Positions 17,899 to 25,375 of a DNA stretch of 64,000 bases are shown here, piece after piece. The stretch spans positions 1 to 64,000 of the forward strand of contig JAZSEY010000015.1 of NCBI GenBank assembly GCA_045531905.1, in the 5' to 3' direction. The stretch comes from RGIG6919 sp045531905. Lineage in GTDB: Bacteria; Bacillota; Clostridia; Lachnospirales; Lachnospiraceae. The notes beneath the pieces are model-generated. The model was not told the origin of the DNA and made no database searches. It saw only the letters and a list, made by a program, of their open reading frames with translations. Numbering within the stretch: the first letter of the stretch is position 1; each line of letters starts with the position of its first letter. A program made the translations under genes and the position numbers.

Positions 17899-18065
17899 GC
17901 AACTAATCATTAAAGATATAAGAAAACAGGTACTGCAGTGAGATGCTCACGCTCCCAAAATACGTAACAGTACATAATGCTGTAAAGAACACAGCATAAG
18001 TACTGACGTATTTTGAGGCTCACTGCTAGTAACCTGTTTTCTTTATATCTTTACTAATTGTTGCC
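17899..18065. repeat. Long imperfect inverted repeat, element B (about 165 bp)
   Basis: Occupies the whole spacer between the convergent metG and metallopeptidase genes. The left arm CAACTAATCATTAAAGATAT mirrors the right arm ATATCTTTACTAATTGTTG; the arms include AGAAAACAGGTACTGCAGTG against AACCTGTTTTCTT. The centre is GCTGTAAAGAACACAGC near 17984. The core, GCTCACGCTCCCAAAATACG then TAACAGTAC on the left and TACTGACGTATTTTGAGGC on the right, matches the inner core of element A almost base for base, including an extra two-base bulge (AA here, AG in A). It could also terminate both flanking genes. Confidence 0.85.
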
Positions 18066-18099
18066 GGATAATAATAATTCTGTCCACCACTTATCACAT

Positions 18100-18873
18100 T
18101 TATTGATTGTTGTCTGGATAATTCATTATGTATTCTGCCCATTCATCATAGATTTCTTTTTGGCTTTTGTCAAAGCTTGCTTGATAATCTTCTGTTTTAA
18201 TTAGTTGCATGACTTTGTCCCACCCATATGTCTTTTCCAAATACTCAATATATATGTGTGCAAATGTATAACCCCCACAATCCGAGAATGTTATCGGATT
18301 ATTAGAGCAAATTTCTTTATAGGTTGGAACGCCCATCGTCTCCAGATACTCTTTTTGAAATGGTTCTCCGTTACTTAAATACAGTGCAACACCTTCTGTC
18401 AGCCATAAAGCTATATCCTCATTTAAAACCGAAACATATGCATGCACAATTTCATGTAATACTGCATATTTATTGTTGTTGTAGTCATGTACATTTCCTG
18501 GATTTGCCGGAGATGTCAAAATCACATCCGTTCCTATATTATCTCCAATATACCAATCCAAATCCAAAATCAAAGCTACATATCCATACTTTTTCGTTTG
18601 CATTTTCTTTTGAGTATCATATATATACACATTAACATCGGGGCGACTTTCAAAACCAAGCTTTGTTGCAATCAAGGCAGTCCCTGAATCCGCATATTCA
18701 AAAACATCTTTTGCTGCGGATTCTTCTTTTTCATAATACACATGAATCCATTTGCCTGCTAGTTCATTCATCTCTTTTGATTTTAAGTTCATGGTAGGTA
18801 TAAAATTAATAATACAGCTACTAATCAATATTGCTGTCCCTACCAAAAACATTTTTAATACTTTCTTTCTCAT
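18100..18873 (-). CDS. Gluzincin-like metallopeptidase lipoprotein
   Basis: 257 residues from the preferred ATG (GGGAGG 8 nt upstream; an ATG 27 nt earlier is a poorer start). ILISSC is a possible lipobox, so the protein may be membrane-anchored on the outside. HEIVH (H140, E141, H144) with a third ligand in WLTEGVALYL (E160) is the zinc site of HExxH...E gluzincins, of the peptidase_MA-like type. FIPTMNLKSKEMN and VYIYDTQKKMQ precede it, and a helical C-terminus (DKVMQLIKTEDYQASFDKSQ) follows. Substrate unknown. It lies downstream of the membrane LuxR gene on the same strand with 66 nt between and no terminator seen, so it is a likely target or partner of that regulator. Confidence 0.82.
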   Translation of the reverse strand: MRKKVLKMFLVGTAILISSCIINFIPTMNLKSKEMNELAGKWIHVYYEKEESAAKDVFEYADSGTALIATKLGFESRPDVNVYIYDTQKKMQTKKYGYVALILDLDWYIGDNIGTDVILTSPANPGNVHDYNNNKYAVLHEIVHAYVSVLNEDIALWLTEGVALYLSNGEPFQKEYLETMGVPTYKEICSNNPITFSDCGGYTFAHIYIEYLEKTYGWDKVMQLIKTEDYQASFDKSQKEIYDEWAEYIMNYPDNNQ

Positions 18874-18938
18874 AAAAATAACCTCCCTTTTTTCATTCAA
18901 TATACAAAAATGTCATTGAAAAAGGGAAGTTACCACAG

Positions 18939-19790
18939 TCATTTTTCTATGTTACTTTGGTCATATTCATGAACAAATCTATTAAATTTCATAATTAACG
19001 CATTTCTTTCCTTTGTACCAATTTTTTCATAGATAGTGGATATATAATTCTTAACAGTACCATTTGATAAATACAATTTATCTGCAATTTGGATATTTGT
19101 ATATCCGCTAACTAATAATATAAAAACAGATTTCTCCCGCTCTGATAACCCTGCTAACATCGTTTCAAAAGCAATTTTATTTTCGTTATTCTCTATCTCA
19201 GCATTATCATCTATATCCGAACTATTTTGTTCTTCTCGTAAAATTATCAGTGTGTATCTGTCAACCAAAAAGAACACTAATGCATAATATCCCAGATACT
19301 GCAAACATCTAGATATCGCTCCATAACGCATAATGTCTTCCATTTCTAAAAAAGGCTCCACCCAAGGCTGAAATAAATAAAACCCCGTAATAAAATGTGA
19401 CATTATAATAACAATTACACTAGACACTCCCGAATAACATAATACTCTTTTATTCATATACAATGCCGCAACAATAGTTGGCACCACAAAAATCATTACT
19501 GCTTGAAATGTAAACAACACATACGTTGCCCCTGCCATAATAGCAGTCATCGTAACAACAATGTATTTCATCACGTCGCTATATACATGAATTTTTAATA
19601 TCATAATGGCCGGTATTATTAGAGTAATCAATCCAACACTCAACAAAATAATTGTCATGTCAAAAGCAATGTCAAAAATACCAAGCCAACAGCAAATTGA
19701 AACCAACAAAATGACAACAAAAACTAAAATAAGCCCCTTTGCCACAGACTCATTAATTTCAGCCTCATTCTTCTTCATTATAACTTCCAT
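18939..19790 (-). CDS. Membrane-anchored LuxR-type transcription regulator
   Basis: 283 residues. The N-terminal 180 residues hold about six hydrophobic segments (GLILVFVVILLVSICCWLGI is the first) and no recognised receiver domain. The C-terminal 65 residues are a LuxR/GerE helix-turn-helix: LAGLSEREKSVFILLVSGYT, NIQIADKLYLSNGTVKNYIS and TIYEKIGTKER. This architecture (multi-TM sensor fused to LuxR HTH) is widespread in Clostridia and Actinobacteria with unknown ligands. GAGAGGTGG lies 6 nt before the ATG. A TTGACG-17-TAAAAT promoter lies about 50 nt upstream, just outside inverted repeat C. Confidence 0.86.
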   Translation of the reverse strand: MEVIMKKNEAEINESVAKGLILVFVVILLVSICCWLGIFDIAFDMTIILLSVGLITLIIPAIMILKIHVYSDVMKYIVVTMTAIMAGATYVLFTFQAVMIFVVPTIVAALYMNKRVLCYSGVSSVIVIIMSHFITGFYLFQPWVEPFLEMEDIMRYGAISRCLQYLGYYALVFFLVDRYTLIILREEQNSSDIDDNAEIENNENKIAFETMLAGLSEREKSVFILLVSGYTNIQIADKLYLSNGTVKNYISTIYEKIGTKERNALIMKFNRFVHEYDQSNIEK

Positions 19791-19836
19791 ACATTACCAC
19801 CTCTCACAGTAACATCACAAATTCGACATTTGCACT

Positions 19837-19865
19837 ATTTTACGTCACCCACCACCTCACGTCAA
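19837..19865 (-). promoter_or_regulatory. Promoter of the LuxR-type gene
   Basis: Minus strand TTGACG (19865-19860), 17 nt, TAAAAT (19842-19837), about 47 nt upstream of the start codon. Confidence 0.6.
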
Positions 19866-19918
19866 TAATAATCATTCCTCCAACTATAATACACACCGTT
19901 CCGTCCCCCATTTATCAA

Positions 19919-20161
19919 GTAATATATGACTGTTTCAGCATCTTGTTTTTTTGTTTTAGAATGTGTTAATGTTTTATGTTTGCTTTTATAAAAACTTATA
20001 CTTGTTTGAGCAAGAGAGGACAAAGAAAAGCCGTGGTATCATACCACGGCTTTTCTTTGATAAACTCTTGCGAGTTGTATAAGTTTTGTTATAAAAGCAA
20101 ATGTAAACATTTACACATTCTTAACAAATAAAATGTAATGCTGAAACAGTCATATATTACG
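19919..20161. repeat. Long imperfect inverted repeat, element C (about 243 bp)
   Basis: The outer ends GTAATATATGACTGTTTCAGCA and TGCTGAAACAGTCATATATTAC mirror each other, with about 120-nt arms meeting at GTGGTATCATACCAC near 20040. The central stem CAAAGAAAAGCCGTGGTAT is perfect. The arms carry the module also seen in element A: TTAGAATGTGTTA and TTTGAGCAAGAG on the left, CTCTTGCGAGTT and ACACATTCTTA on the right, with the same asymmetric mismatches. It fills the space right after the chemoreceptor stop codon (3 nt away) and before the LuxR promoter. Confidence 0.88.
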
Positions 20162-20163
20162 AC

Positions 20164-22362
20164 CTACCACTCAGACTCCTCGTCATCACTGTCGCCCCAT
20201 CCAGCTTCTTCCGTTGCGGTCTCTTCACCCCAACCGGTCTCTTCCTGTTCTGCTTCTTCGCCCCAACCTTCTGGTGCTTCCTCTTGCTCCTCTGGGTATT
20301 CCTCTGCATATTCCTCAGGATATTCTTCGCCAAATCCCTCTTCTGGATACTCTTCATCCATAGGCATTTCTTCGCCGAATCCCATGTCTTCATAACCACG
20401 AAGTCTGAACTCTTCTACAGTTACCTTTAATGCATTTGCACAGTTAATCAACTCATCACTGATTGCTGCATTCTCCTGTGAAGCAGCTGCATTGGAATCA
20501 ATGATAGTAACGATGTTACCCAAACTAGCCTCGATACGCTCAATAGCAACAGCCTGTCTCTGAACGAACTCATTAATCTCTAAGATATCATCCTTGGACT
20601 TCATAGAGTTTGCAATACCTGTCTGTAAAGTAGCAGATGTTCTATGTGCTAACTCCTTACCTACGTTAACAGCTCTGTTAGAATTCTCAATGAGCTGTGC
20701 AATGGTATCTGATGATGCAGCAGAAGCTGTAGCTAACTTGCTAATCTCATCTGCAACAACCGCAAATCCTCTACCAGCTTCACCAGCTCTTGCAGCTTCG
20801 ATAGAAGCATTCAGAGATAAGAGGTTTGTCTGTTCTGAAATATCATTAATAGTTGTGATAATCGCACCAATCTGTTTTGATGTAGCTTCGATAGTATCCA
20901 TAGCCTCTAATAAGGAAGCCATCTGTGCATTACCTTCTGCAAGCTGATTGTTAGTAAGCTCAGAAACATCACTAGCCTTTGCTGCGTTCTGTGTAATTAA
21001 GTGGCTCTGTTCAGCCAATACCTTAACATTGTCTGCAAGTCCGGTAACTGCCATGCTCTGCTCAGTTGCACCTGCAGCAACCTGTAATGTACTTTCCTGA
21101 ACCTGGCCTGAATAATTTACTACGATTTCAGACTGTTCATTTACCATACCGAATGCACCATTTAACTTATCTAAGATAGTATCTAATGCATTCTTGATAG
21201 CAATAAATGCACCCTGGTATTCAGCCTCTACCTTAACAGATAAATCATTTGCTGAAATACGGCTTACAACATAACTAATATCACTAATGTAATACTTTAA
21301 CTTCTCAACAGTTTCATTCATGGAAACGGTTAACATAGCAATCTCTTCTGCCAGTGGCTCTTCATCAAACACAACATCCAAGTCACCTTCTGAAATCATG
21401 ATTGCCTTTTCACCAATTGAGGTAAGTGGCGCAAACCACTGTGTCATAGTACTCTTACAATACTTCTGTACGACAATAGACGCTACAACAGCAAAGGCAA
21501 TTGCAATCAAGATAATAACCATGAATAATCCATATGAATCTGTTAATGGTTCAACAAATATAACCTTCCACTCTGTACCACCTACAGGACTTGCCATCAT
21601 AGACTTGATACCGCCGTCCTTCAACTGGAACATAAGTTTTACTTCCATTGAAGTCTTTGCAACCTTTTTGTACTTGCCCTTATATGCATCATTAATACTT
21701 GTTGTCTTTTCTGCTGTCAATGCCAACTCTTTATCCGGATGTGACAGAATTGCACCTGATCCGGAAATCAAAAATGCATACTTAGACTTGCTACTTGTAG
21801 ATGTCACAAGAGATAATATATCATCAATATACATATCCATAGCTGCAACACCAACAAAGTTTCCACTTCCATCAATTACCTTTTTTGACATTGTCACACA
21901 CATATCACCAGTCTGCTCATCAATATATGGGTCAGTGAGGAACACTCCATCCTCTGTCTCCTGAGCACCGGTATACCATCCACGTGTTGTAAAATCAAAA
22001 TCAGCCGGTGGCTGCCAACCACCACTCATGATTAATTTCTTGTCAGCATAAGCCATATATGCCGCTGAAATATTCTCATTCTCAGCCACGATAGAATCAA
22101 CATATGCTAGCACATCCTCATCTTTCTCGAAAACGTCATCCCCAATTGAGTCTGCAAGCATGATAGTAATCTCTTCACGCTCATATAAAGTCTTGTCGAT
22201 ATCATTCGCATACTGCAAAACATTAGACTCCATTGTACGTGAACATAATTGCTTTGAAACAATACCTGTCAAAATTACTACAACAACCGCCATCAATATG
22301 ATAATGCGCGAAACTAACTTCGACACGATTTTTCCTATTCGATCAGCATAACTTCCCTGCAT
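20164..22362 (-). CDS. Methyl-accepting chemotaxis protein with dCache sensor
   Basis: 732 residues. TM1 is near 17-37; the extracellular double-Cache sensor spans about 38-275 (TTRGWYTGAQETEDGVFLTD, DPYIDEQTGDMCVTM), typical for amino acid or carboxylate ligands. TM2 is near 278-300, followed by HAMP and a long methyl-accepting/signalling coiled coil with the conserved hairpin tip EQTNLLSLNASIEAARAGE. The C-terminal 75 residues are unusual: Glu/Tyr-rich (EEYPEEGFGEEYPEEYAE) with repeated GWGEE units and ending DSDDEESEW. This may be a flexible tether for CheR or CheB, which normally bind a terminal W-containing pentapeptide. A strong promoter lies upstream, and GGAGG precedes the ATG. No other chemotaxis gene lies in the window. 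Confidence 0.93.
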   Translation of the reverse strand: MQGSYADRIGKIVSKLVSRIIILMAVVVVILTGIVSKQLCSRTMESNVLQYANDIDKTLYEREEITIMLADSIGDDVFEKDEDVLAYVDSIVAENENISAAYMAYADKKLIMSGGWQPPADFDFTTRGWYTGAQETEDGVFLTDPYIDEQTGDMCVTMSKKVIDGSGNFVGVAAMDMYIDDILSLVTSTSSKSKYAFLISGSGAILSHPDKELALTAEKTTSINDAYKGKYKKVAKTSMEVKLMFQLKDGGIKSMMASPVGGTEWKVIFVEPLTDSYGLFMVIILIAIAFAVVASIVVQKYCKSTMTQWFAPLTSIGEKAIMISEGDLDVVFDEEPLAEEIAMLTVSMNETVEKLKYYISDISYVVSRISANDLSVKVEAEYQGAFIAIKNALDTILDKLNGAFGMVNEQSEIVVNYSGQVQESTLQVAAGATEQSMAVTGLADNVKVLAEQSHLITQNAAKASDVSELTNNQLAEGNAQMASLLEAMDTIEATSKQIGAIITTINDISEQTNLLSLNASIEAARAGEAGRGFAVVADEISKLATASAASSDTIAQLIENSNRAVNVGKELAHRTSATLQTGIANSMKSKDDILEINEFVQRQAVAIERIEASLGNIVTIIDSNAAASQENAAISDELINCANALKVTVEEFRLRGYEDMGFGEEMPMDEEYPEEGFGEEYPEEYAEEYPEEQEEAPEGWGEEAEQEETGWGEETATEEAGWGDSDDEESEW

Positions 22363-22411
22363 TATAATGCCTCCTCCGTATTATCATTATTTGTAGAAAT
22401 ACCTATCTAAA

Positions 22412-22440
22412 ATTTTACTAATAAATACAAGGTTTGTCAA
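22412..22440 (-). promoter_or_regulatory. Promoter of the chemoreceptor gene
   Basis: Minus strand TTGACA (22440-22435), 17 nt, TAAAAT (22417-22412), 50 nt upstream of the start. A good sigma-A match; no sigma-D type TAAA-N15-GCCGATAA was seen. Confidence 0.75.
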
Positions 22441-22475
22441 CGAAATGTTATCTCGTAAGGCCCTTTTTTCTGGAA

Positions 22476-23876
22476 CTAATATCGCTTTCCATATATCAGT
22501 TTACTAATAGCCTTTTTTGCTCTATCTGGATACAAATCGCTGTTAAAATCATGACAATTACCATTTTTCTTTGAATAAGATAAAATCTGTGTATCGGTCA
22601 ACAAACAAAACATCGCCTGATTCTTACGTGGTGTCGTATCAAAATGATACCATCCCCCATTGATATACACCAAATTCCACCAATGATTGCTACTATATCC
22701 CGGAACCTTTTTAATCATAATGTTTGGAATACCGGCTCTTGTCAGCAATATTCTGGCAGCCGCATAATAAGTAAAACAATCCCCGGACTCATACATCAGA
22801 CCGTATTTCGCAGATTTTTCCCAACTGGATTTATCCGAATGATCCACATAGCTAAAGGATTTTCTCAGGTAAGTATAAATTGCTTCCGCTTTCTTCTTAT
22901 CAGTCCACCAGTCTTTTATAAGGTCATCAAGCACCTGGTCTGCCATATCATCTATCTGTGTCGTTGTAAGACGGACATTAATCTTTGCATAGGCAGTTGC
23001 TTCATTTCCAGCCTTATCTGTTGCTGTAAAATACACCTTATATACTCCAGCCTTTTTCCAATCTACCTTACTGGTATCTACTGTAAATGTCACCTTTGCA
23101 TCTCTGTCATCTTCCACTGACACATACCGGCTATAATCGAAGTCTTGTCCTGCATAAACCGTCATGAACACCTGACCTTTTTTATAACTATCCTTATTGA
23201 CCCAACCACCAAATACAGGTGCCTTAGTATCCACGGTACCATATTTGTAAGAATACTTATCTGTTGACAGATTGTGAGTCATCAATCCGTCACCGGCATA
23301 AACCTCTATCTTCATTAGTTGATATGTGGTCACATCTGGCAAAATAACCGCATTATCTGCAACAGTTTTCTGTTTATTCTTTTTCAAATTCTCAACAGTA
23401 TAAGTTTTCTTTTGTGTTCCCAAAGTAGTCTCGAACCCATAGGTTAAAACAATCTTATCTGCTTTGTATAAACCATCATTTTTGACGGTCACGGTGAAAC
23501 CGGCATCTGTAAGAGACTCCGTTACCAAAATTTCATCACATGCCACTCTCACATTTGGCAATTTTTTATTTTTCTTAACTGTAATCTTAAACTTTTTTGT
23601 CTGATAACCCTTCTTTTTTATGCTAATAGTAACGGTACCGGGTTTCTTACCCGATACCGTACCATCTGCATCTACACAAGCGATTTTCTCGTCACTACTG
23701 GTAAATGTCACATTCTTAAGCTTTGTAGTAATCTGTACTGTCTTTCCCACCTTCACGCTAGTTGCGGAAATCGTAGCCGAAATCTTTTTCGCAGCACTAA
23801 CGCTAACGGTTTCAGCGAAACACACAGATACAATCATCAGGGCAATCAGAAGAAAATAATGTAATCTTCTTCTCAT
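22476..23876 (-). CDS. Secreted Big_2 and transglutaminase-like domain protein
   Basis: 466 residues with a signal peptide (cleavage near SVSA, about 28). Residues about 30-100 form a bacterial Ig-like (Big_2) domain (ATSVKVGKTVQITTKLKN, VSGKKPGTVTISI). Two more beta-sandwich regions follow: one CARDB-like at 108-210 and an Ig-like one at 217-303 with AGVYKVYFTATDKAGNEAT. The C-terminal transglutaminase-like core has a plausible Cys-His-Asp triad: C367 (SGDCFTYYAAAR), H398 (NHWWNLVYI) and D413 (YHFDTTP). Bacterial members are thought to act as cysteine peptidases or crosslinkers at the cell surface; activity is unproven. It is 11 nt downstream of the small secreted gene, with AGGAGG before the start, forming an operon with it. 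Confidence 0.87.
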   Translation of the reverse strand: MRRRLHYFLLIALMIVSVCFAETVSVSAAKKISATISATSVKVGKTVQITTKLKNVTFTSSDEKIACVDADGTVSGKKPGTVTISIKKKGYQTKKFKITVKKNKKLPNVRVACDEILVTESLTDAGFTVTVKNDGLYKADKIVLTYGFETTLGTQKKTYTVENLKKNKQKTVADNAVILPDVTTYQLMKIEVYAGDGLMTHNLSTDKYSYKYGTVDTKAPVFGGWVNKDSYKKGQVFMTVYAGQDFDYSRYVSVEDDRDAKVTFTVDTSKVDWKKAGVYKVYFTATDKAGNEATAYAKINVRLTTTQIDDMADQVLDDLIKDWWTDKKKAEAIYTYLRKSFSYVDHSDKSSWEKSAKYGLMYESGDCFTYYAAARILLTRAGIPNIMIKKVPGYSSNHWWNLVYINGGWYHFDTTPRKNQAMFCLLTDTQILSYSKKNGNCHDFNSDLYPDRAKKAISKLIYGKRY

Positions 23877-23887
23877 GCTTGTGCCTC

Positions 23888-24379
23888 CTATTTCTTAACG
23901 TACTGAATCTTTGTGATAACCTTCTTACTATTTGTAGTGAAGATTAACTTACTCTTACCCTTTGTATATGTATAAACACCAAACTTACCGCTGTTCTTTC
24001 CATACTTCTTTGTCATCTTTGTAACAGAATCACCAATCTTGATGCCTTCAGCAGTAGATACCTTCTTGGAAGTAATTGTAACACTGTTTGCATACTCAGT
24101 ACCCTTGTTAGACTTAGAATATGTAGTTAATGTAAAATACTTATACTTATATGTTCTATCCTTACCATTGTAAGCACAACTCTTCTTCTCAGTCTTCTTA
24201 ACTGGCTTACCTGCCTTCTTAATAAACTTTGTGGCACTGCTTCCCATATAAATGGTAACACCATTATACTTGAAACCATAGCTACTAGCAGCATCAACCT
24301 TTGCAGGTACTGCAACATTGCTCATAACCAAAGCAGCCACTAATAATAAACTCAATACGATTTTTGAAACCTTCTTCAT
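23888..24379 (-). CDS. Small secreted basic protein of unknown function
   Basis: 163 residues. A signal peptide (MKKVSKIVLSLLLVAALVMS, cleavage near VDA) is followed by a Lys/Tyr/Thr-rich mature domain of about 130 residues with two similar halves: GVTIYMGSSATKFIKKAG and GIKIGDSVTKMTKKYGKN. This duplicated layout resembles SmpA/OmlA- or PepSY-like repeats of many small exported Clostridia proteins. I do not recognise a named family. The second ATG is chosen as the start because AAAGGAGA lies 7 nt before it. A TTGTGT-17-TATACT promoter lies upstream. It leads the operon with the transglutaminase-like gene. Confidence 0.8.
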   Translation of the reverse strand: MKKVSKIVLSLLLVAALVMSNVAVPAKVDAASSYGFKYNGVTIYMGSSATKFIKKAGKPVKKTEKKSCAYNGKDRTYKYKYFTLTTYSKSNKGTEYANSVTITSKKVSTAEGIKIGDSVTKMTKKYGKNSGKFGVYTYTKGKSKLIFTTNSKKVITKIQYVKK

Positions 24380-24420
24380 ATTCATTCTCCTTTACAGATT
24401 TTTACAACAAAAACACATAT

Positions 24421-24449
24421 AGTATAAAGCATTTTTATTTAATACACAA
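24421..24449 (-). promoter_or_regulatory. Promoter of the small secreted protein operon
   Basis: Minus strand TTGTGT (24449-24444), 17 nt, TATACT (24426-24421), about 40 nt before the start. Confidence 0.65.
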
Positions 24450-24471
24450 GTTATTTTGTATTTTTTCAGAC

Positions 24472-24509
24472 TATAAACAAAACGACGTTGAAGCTAACAC
24501 TCCAACGTC
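24472..24509 (-). terminator. Terminator after the MBOAT operon
   Basis: GACGTTG (24484-24490) pairs with CAACGTC (24503-24509), with a 12-nt loop. On the minus strand it is followed by GTTTTGTTT. It lies 42 nt after the stop of the small membrane protein; on the plus strand an ATTTTAT tail is present too. Confidence 0.6.
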
Positions 24510-24550
24510 ATTTTATCTACAACTGACAGGTCCCTTACCCCATGTCATTG

Positions 24551-24739
24551 TTATTTTTTCTTCTCATTTTTAAAAGAGTAAGTTGCTAAACTGAACCAAC
24601 ACATAATTGCAAAAATCATAACGACATATTCAGCAATCTTTGACAGCGCAAAAACATCACACATAGAAACAATTCCAATACTAGTGCAAACAATTGCAGC
24701 CAATAATAATAAGCATTTAATTATCTTTTCTTTTTGCAT
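24551..24739 (-). CDS. Small two-helix membrane protein
   Basis: 62 residues: MQKEKIIKCLLLLAAIVCTS starts the first hydrophobic segment (about 8-31), the second is AEYVVMIFAIMCWFSLATYS (about 36-55), and a Lys-rich end (KNEKKK) follows. AGGA lies about 6 nt before the ATG. The gene follows the VanZ-like gene by 67 nt on the same strand and precedes a terminator, so it is probably the last gene of the MBOAT operon. No family is recognised; real coding is supported by the ribosome site, the location and the clean two-helix topology. Confidence 0.6.
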   Translation of the reverse strand: MQKEKIIKCLLLLAAIVCTSIGIVSMCDVFALSKIAEYVVMIFAIMCWFSLATYSFKNEKKK

Positions 24740-24806
24740 GTTTTTCCTGGATATCGAACTGTTTAAGTAATATCCAACTCCTCTCTTTCATATTTTATCT
24801 GCGATT

Positions 24807-25373
24807 TTAGTCATCAGAAACCTGCTTATTGATGAAATAATACAAACAATAACCTATAACTGTTCCTAATACATTTAAAATGACATCGTCAATATCTACA
24901 CTTCTACCAATAAATATCTGTACAATCTCAATTAAGATTGATAATGCCAATCCACACACACAGACATTTCTACCATTCACACGATAAACAAATGGAAGTA
25001 ATAACCCTATCGGAACAAACAAACCGATATTCGCCAGCAAATTTAACTCGGATACAGTTTGCCATTCAGAAATGGAACCATTATCAAATAAATATGCGGT
25101 AATTGTTTTAAACGGAATGAAATTAACTGCTTCGTTGCCATATTTATTTACCTGAAAATAAAACTTTCCATCACAAAATCCACATTGCCAAAGAGGTAAT
25201 ATTGTCTGCGATAATAGCACAAAAATGTATATCCACAACACCCCCATCCATATCTCTTTTGCCGCGTTGATGGAAATATGTTTTTTCTTTATGTATATAC
25301 CTCTAACTATAATATAAATAAAAGCAAACGCAATCCCATAGAAAAAGGCTTCTCTAATATATCCCAAAATCAT
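24807..25373 (-). CDS. VanZ family membrane protein
   Basis: 188 residues with about five membrane segments. VanZ signatures are visible: the first loop VNFIPFKTI, LNLLANIGLFVPIGLLLPF and the diagnostic SILIEIVQIFIGRSVDIDD with ILNVLGTVIGY. VanZ of Enterococcus raises teicoplanin resistance by an unclear mechanism, and most homologues are of unknown function. Here it follows the SGNH gene by 2 nt inside an operon with an MBOAT acyltransferase, so a role in envelope modification is likely but inferred. Confidence 0.88.
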   Translation of the reverse strand: MILGYIREAFFYGIAFAFIYIIVRGIYIKKKHISINAAKEIWMGVLWIYIFVLLSQTILPLWQCGFCDGKFYFQVNKYGNEAVNFIPFKTITAYLFDNGSISEWQTVSELNLLANIGLFVPIGLLLPFVYRVNGRNVCVCGLALSILIEIVQIFIGRSVDIDDVILNVLGTVIGYCLYYFINKQVSDD

Positions 25374-25375
25374 AA

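Noticed and set aside
17899..18065. Element B as an ordinary bidirectional terminator only
   Set aside because: The stem is far longer than needed, has no T-run at its ends and shares a bulged core with element A; it may still terminate transcription, but that does not explain the shared core.
10646..20161. Long hairpins as retron msr/msd or group II intron
   Set aside because: No reverse transcriptase gene lies in the window, and the conserved domain V or msr features were not found.
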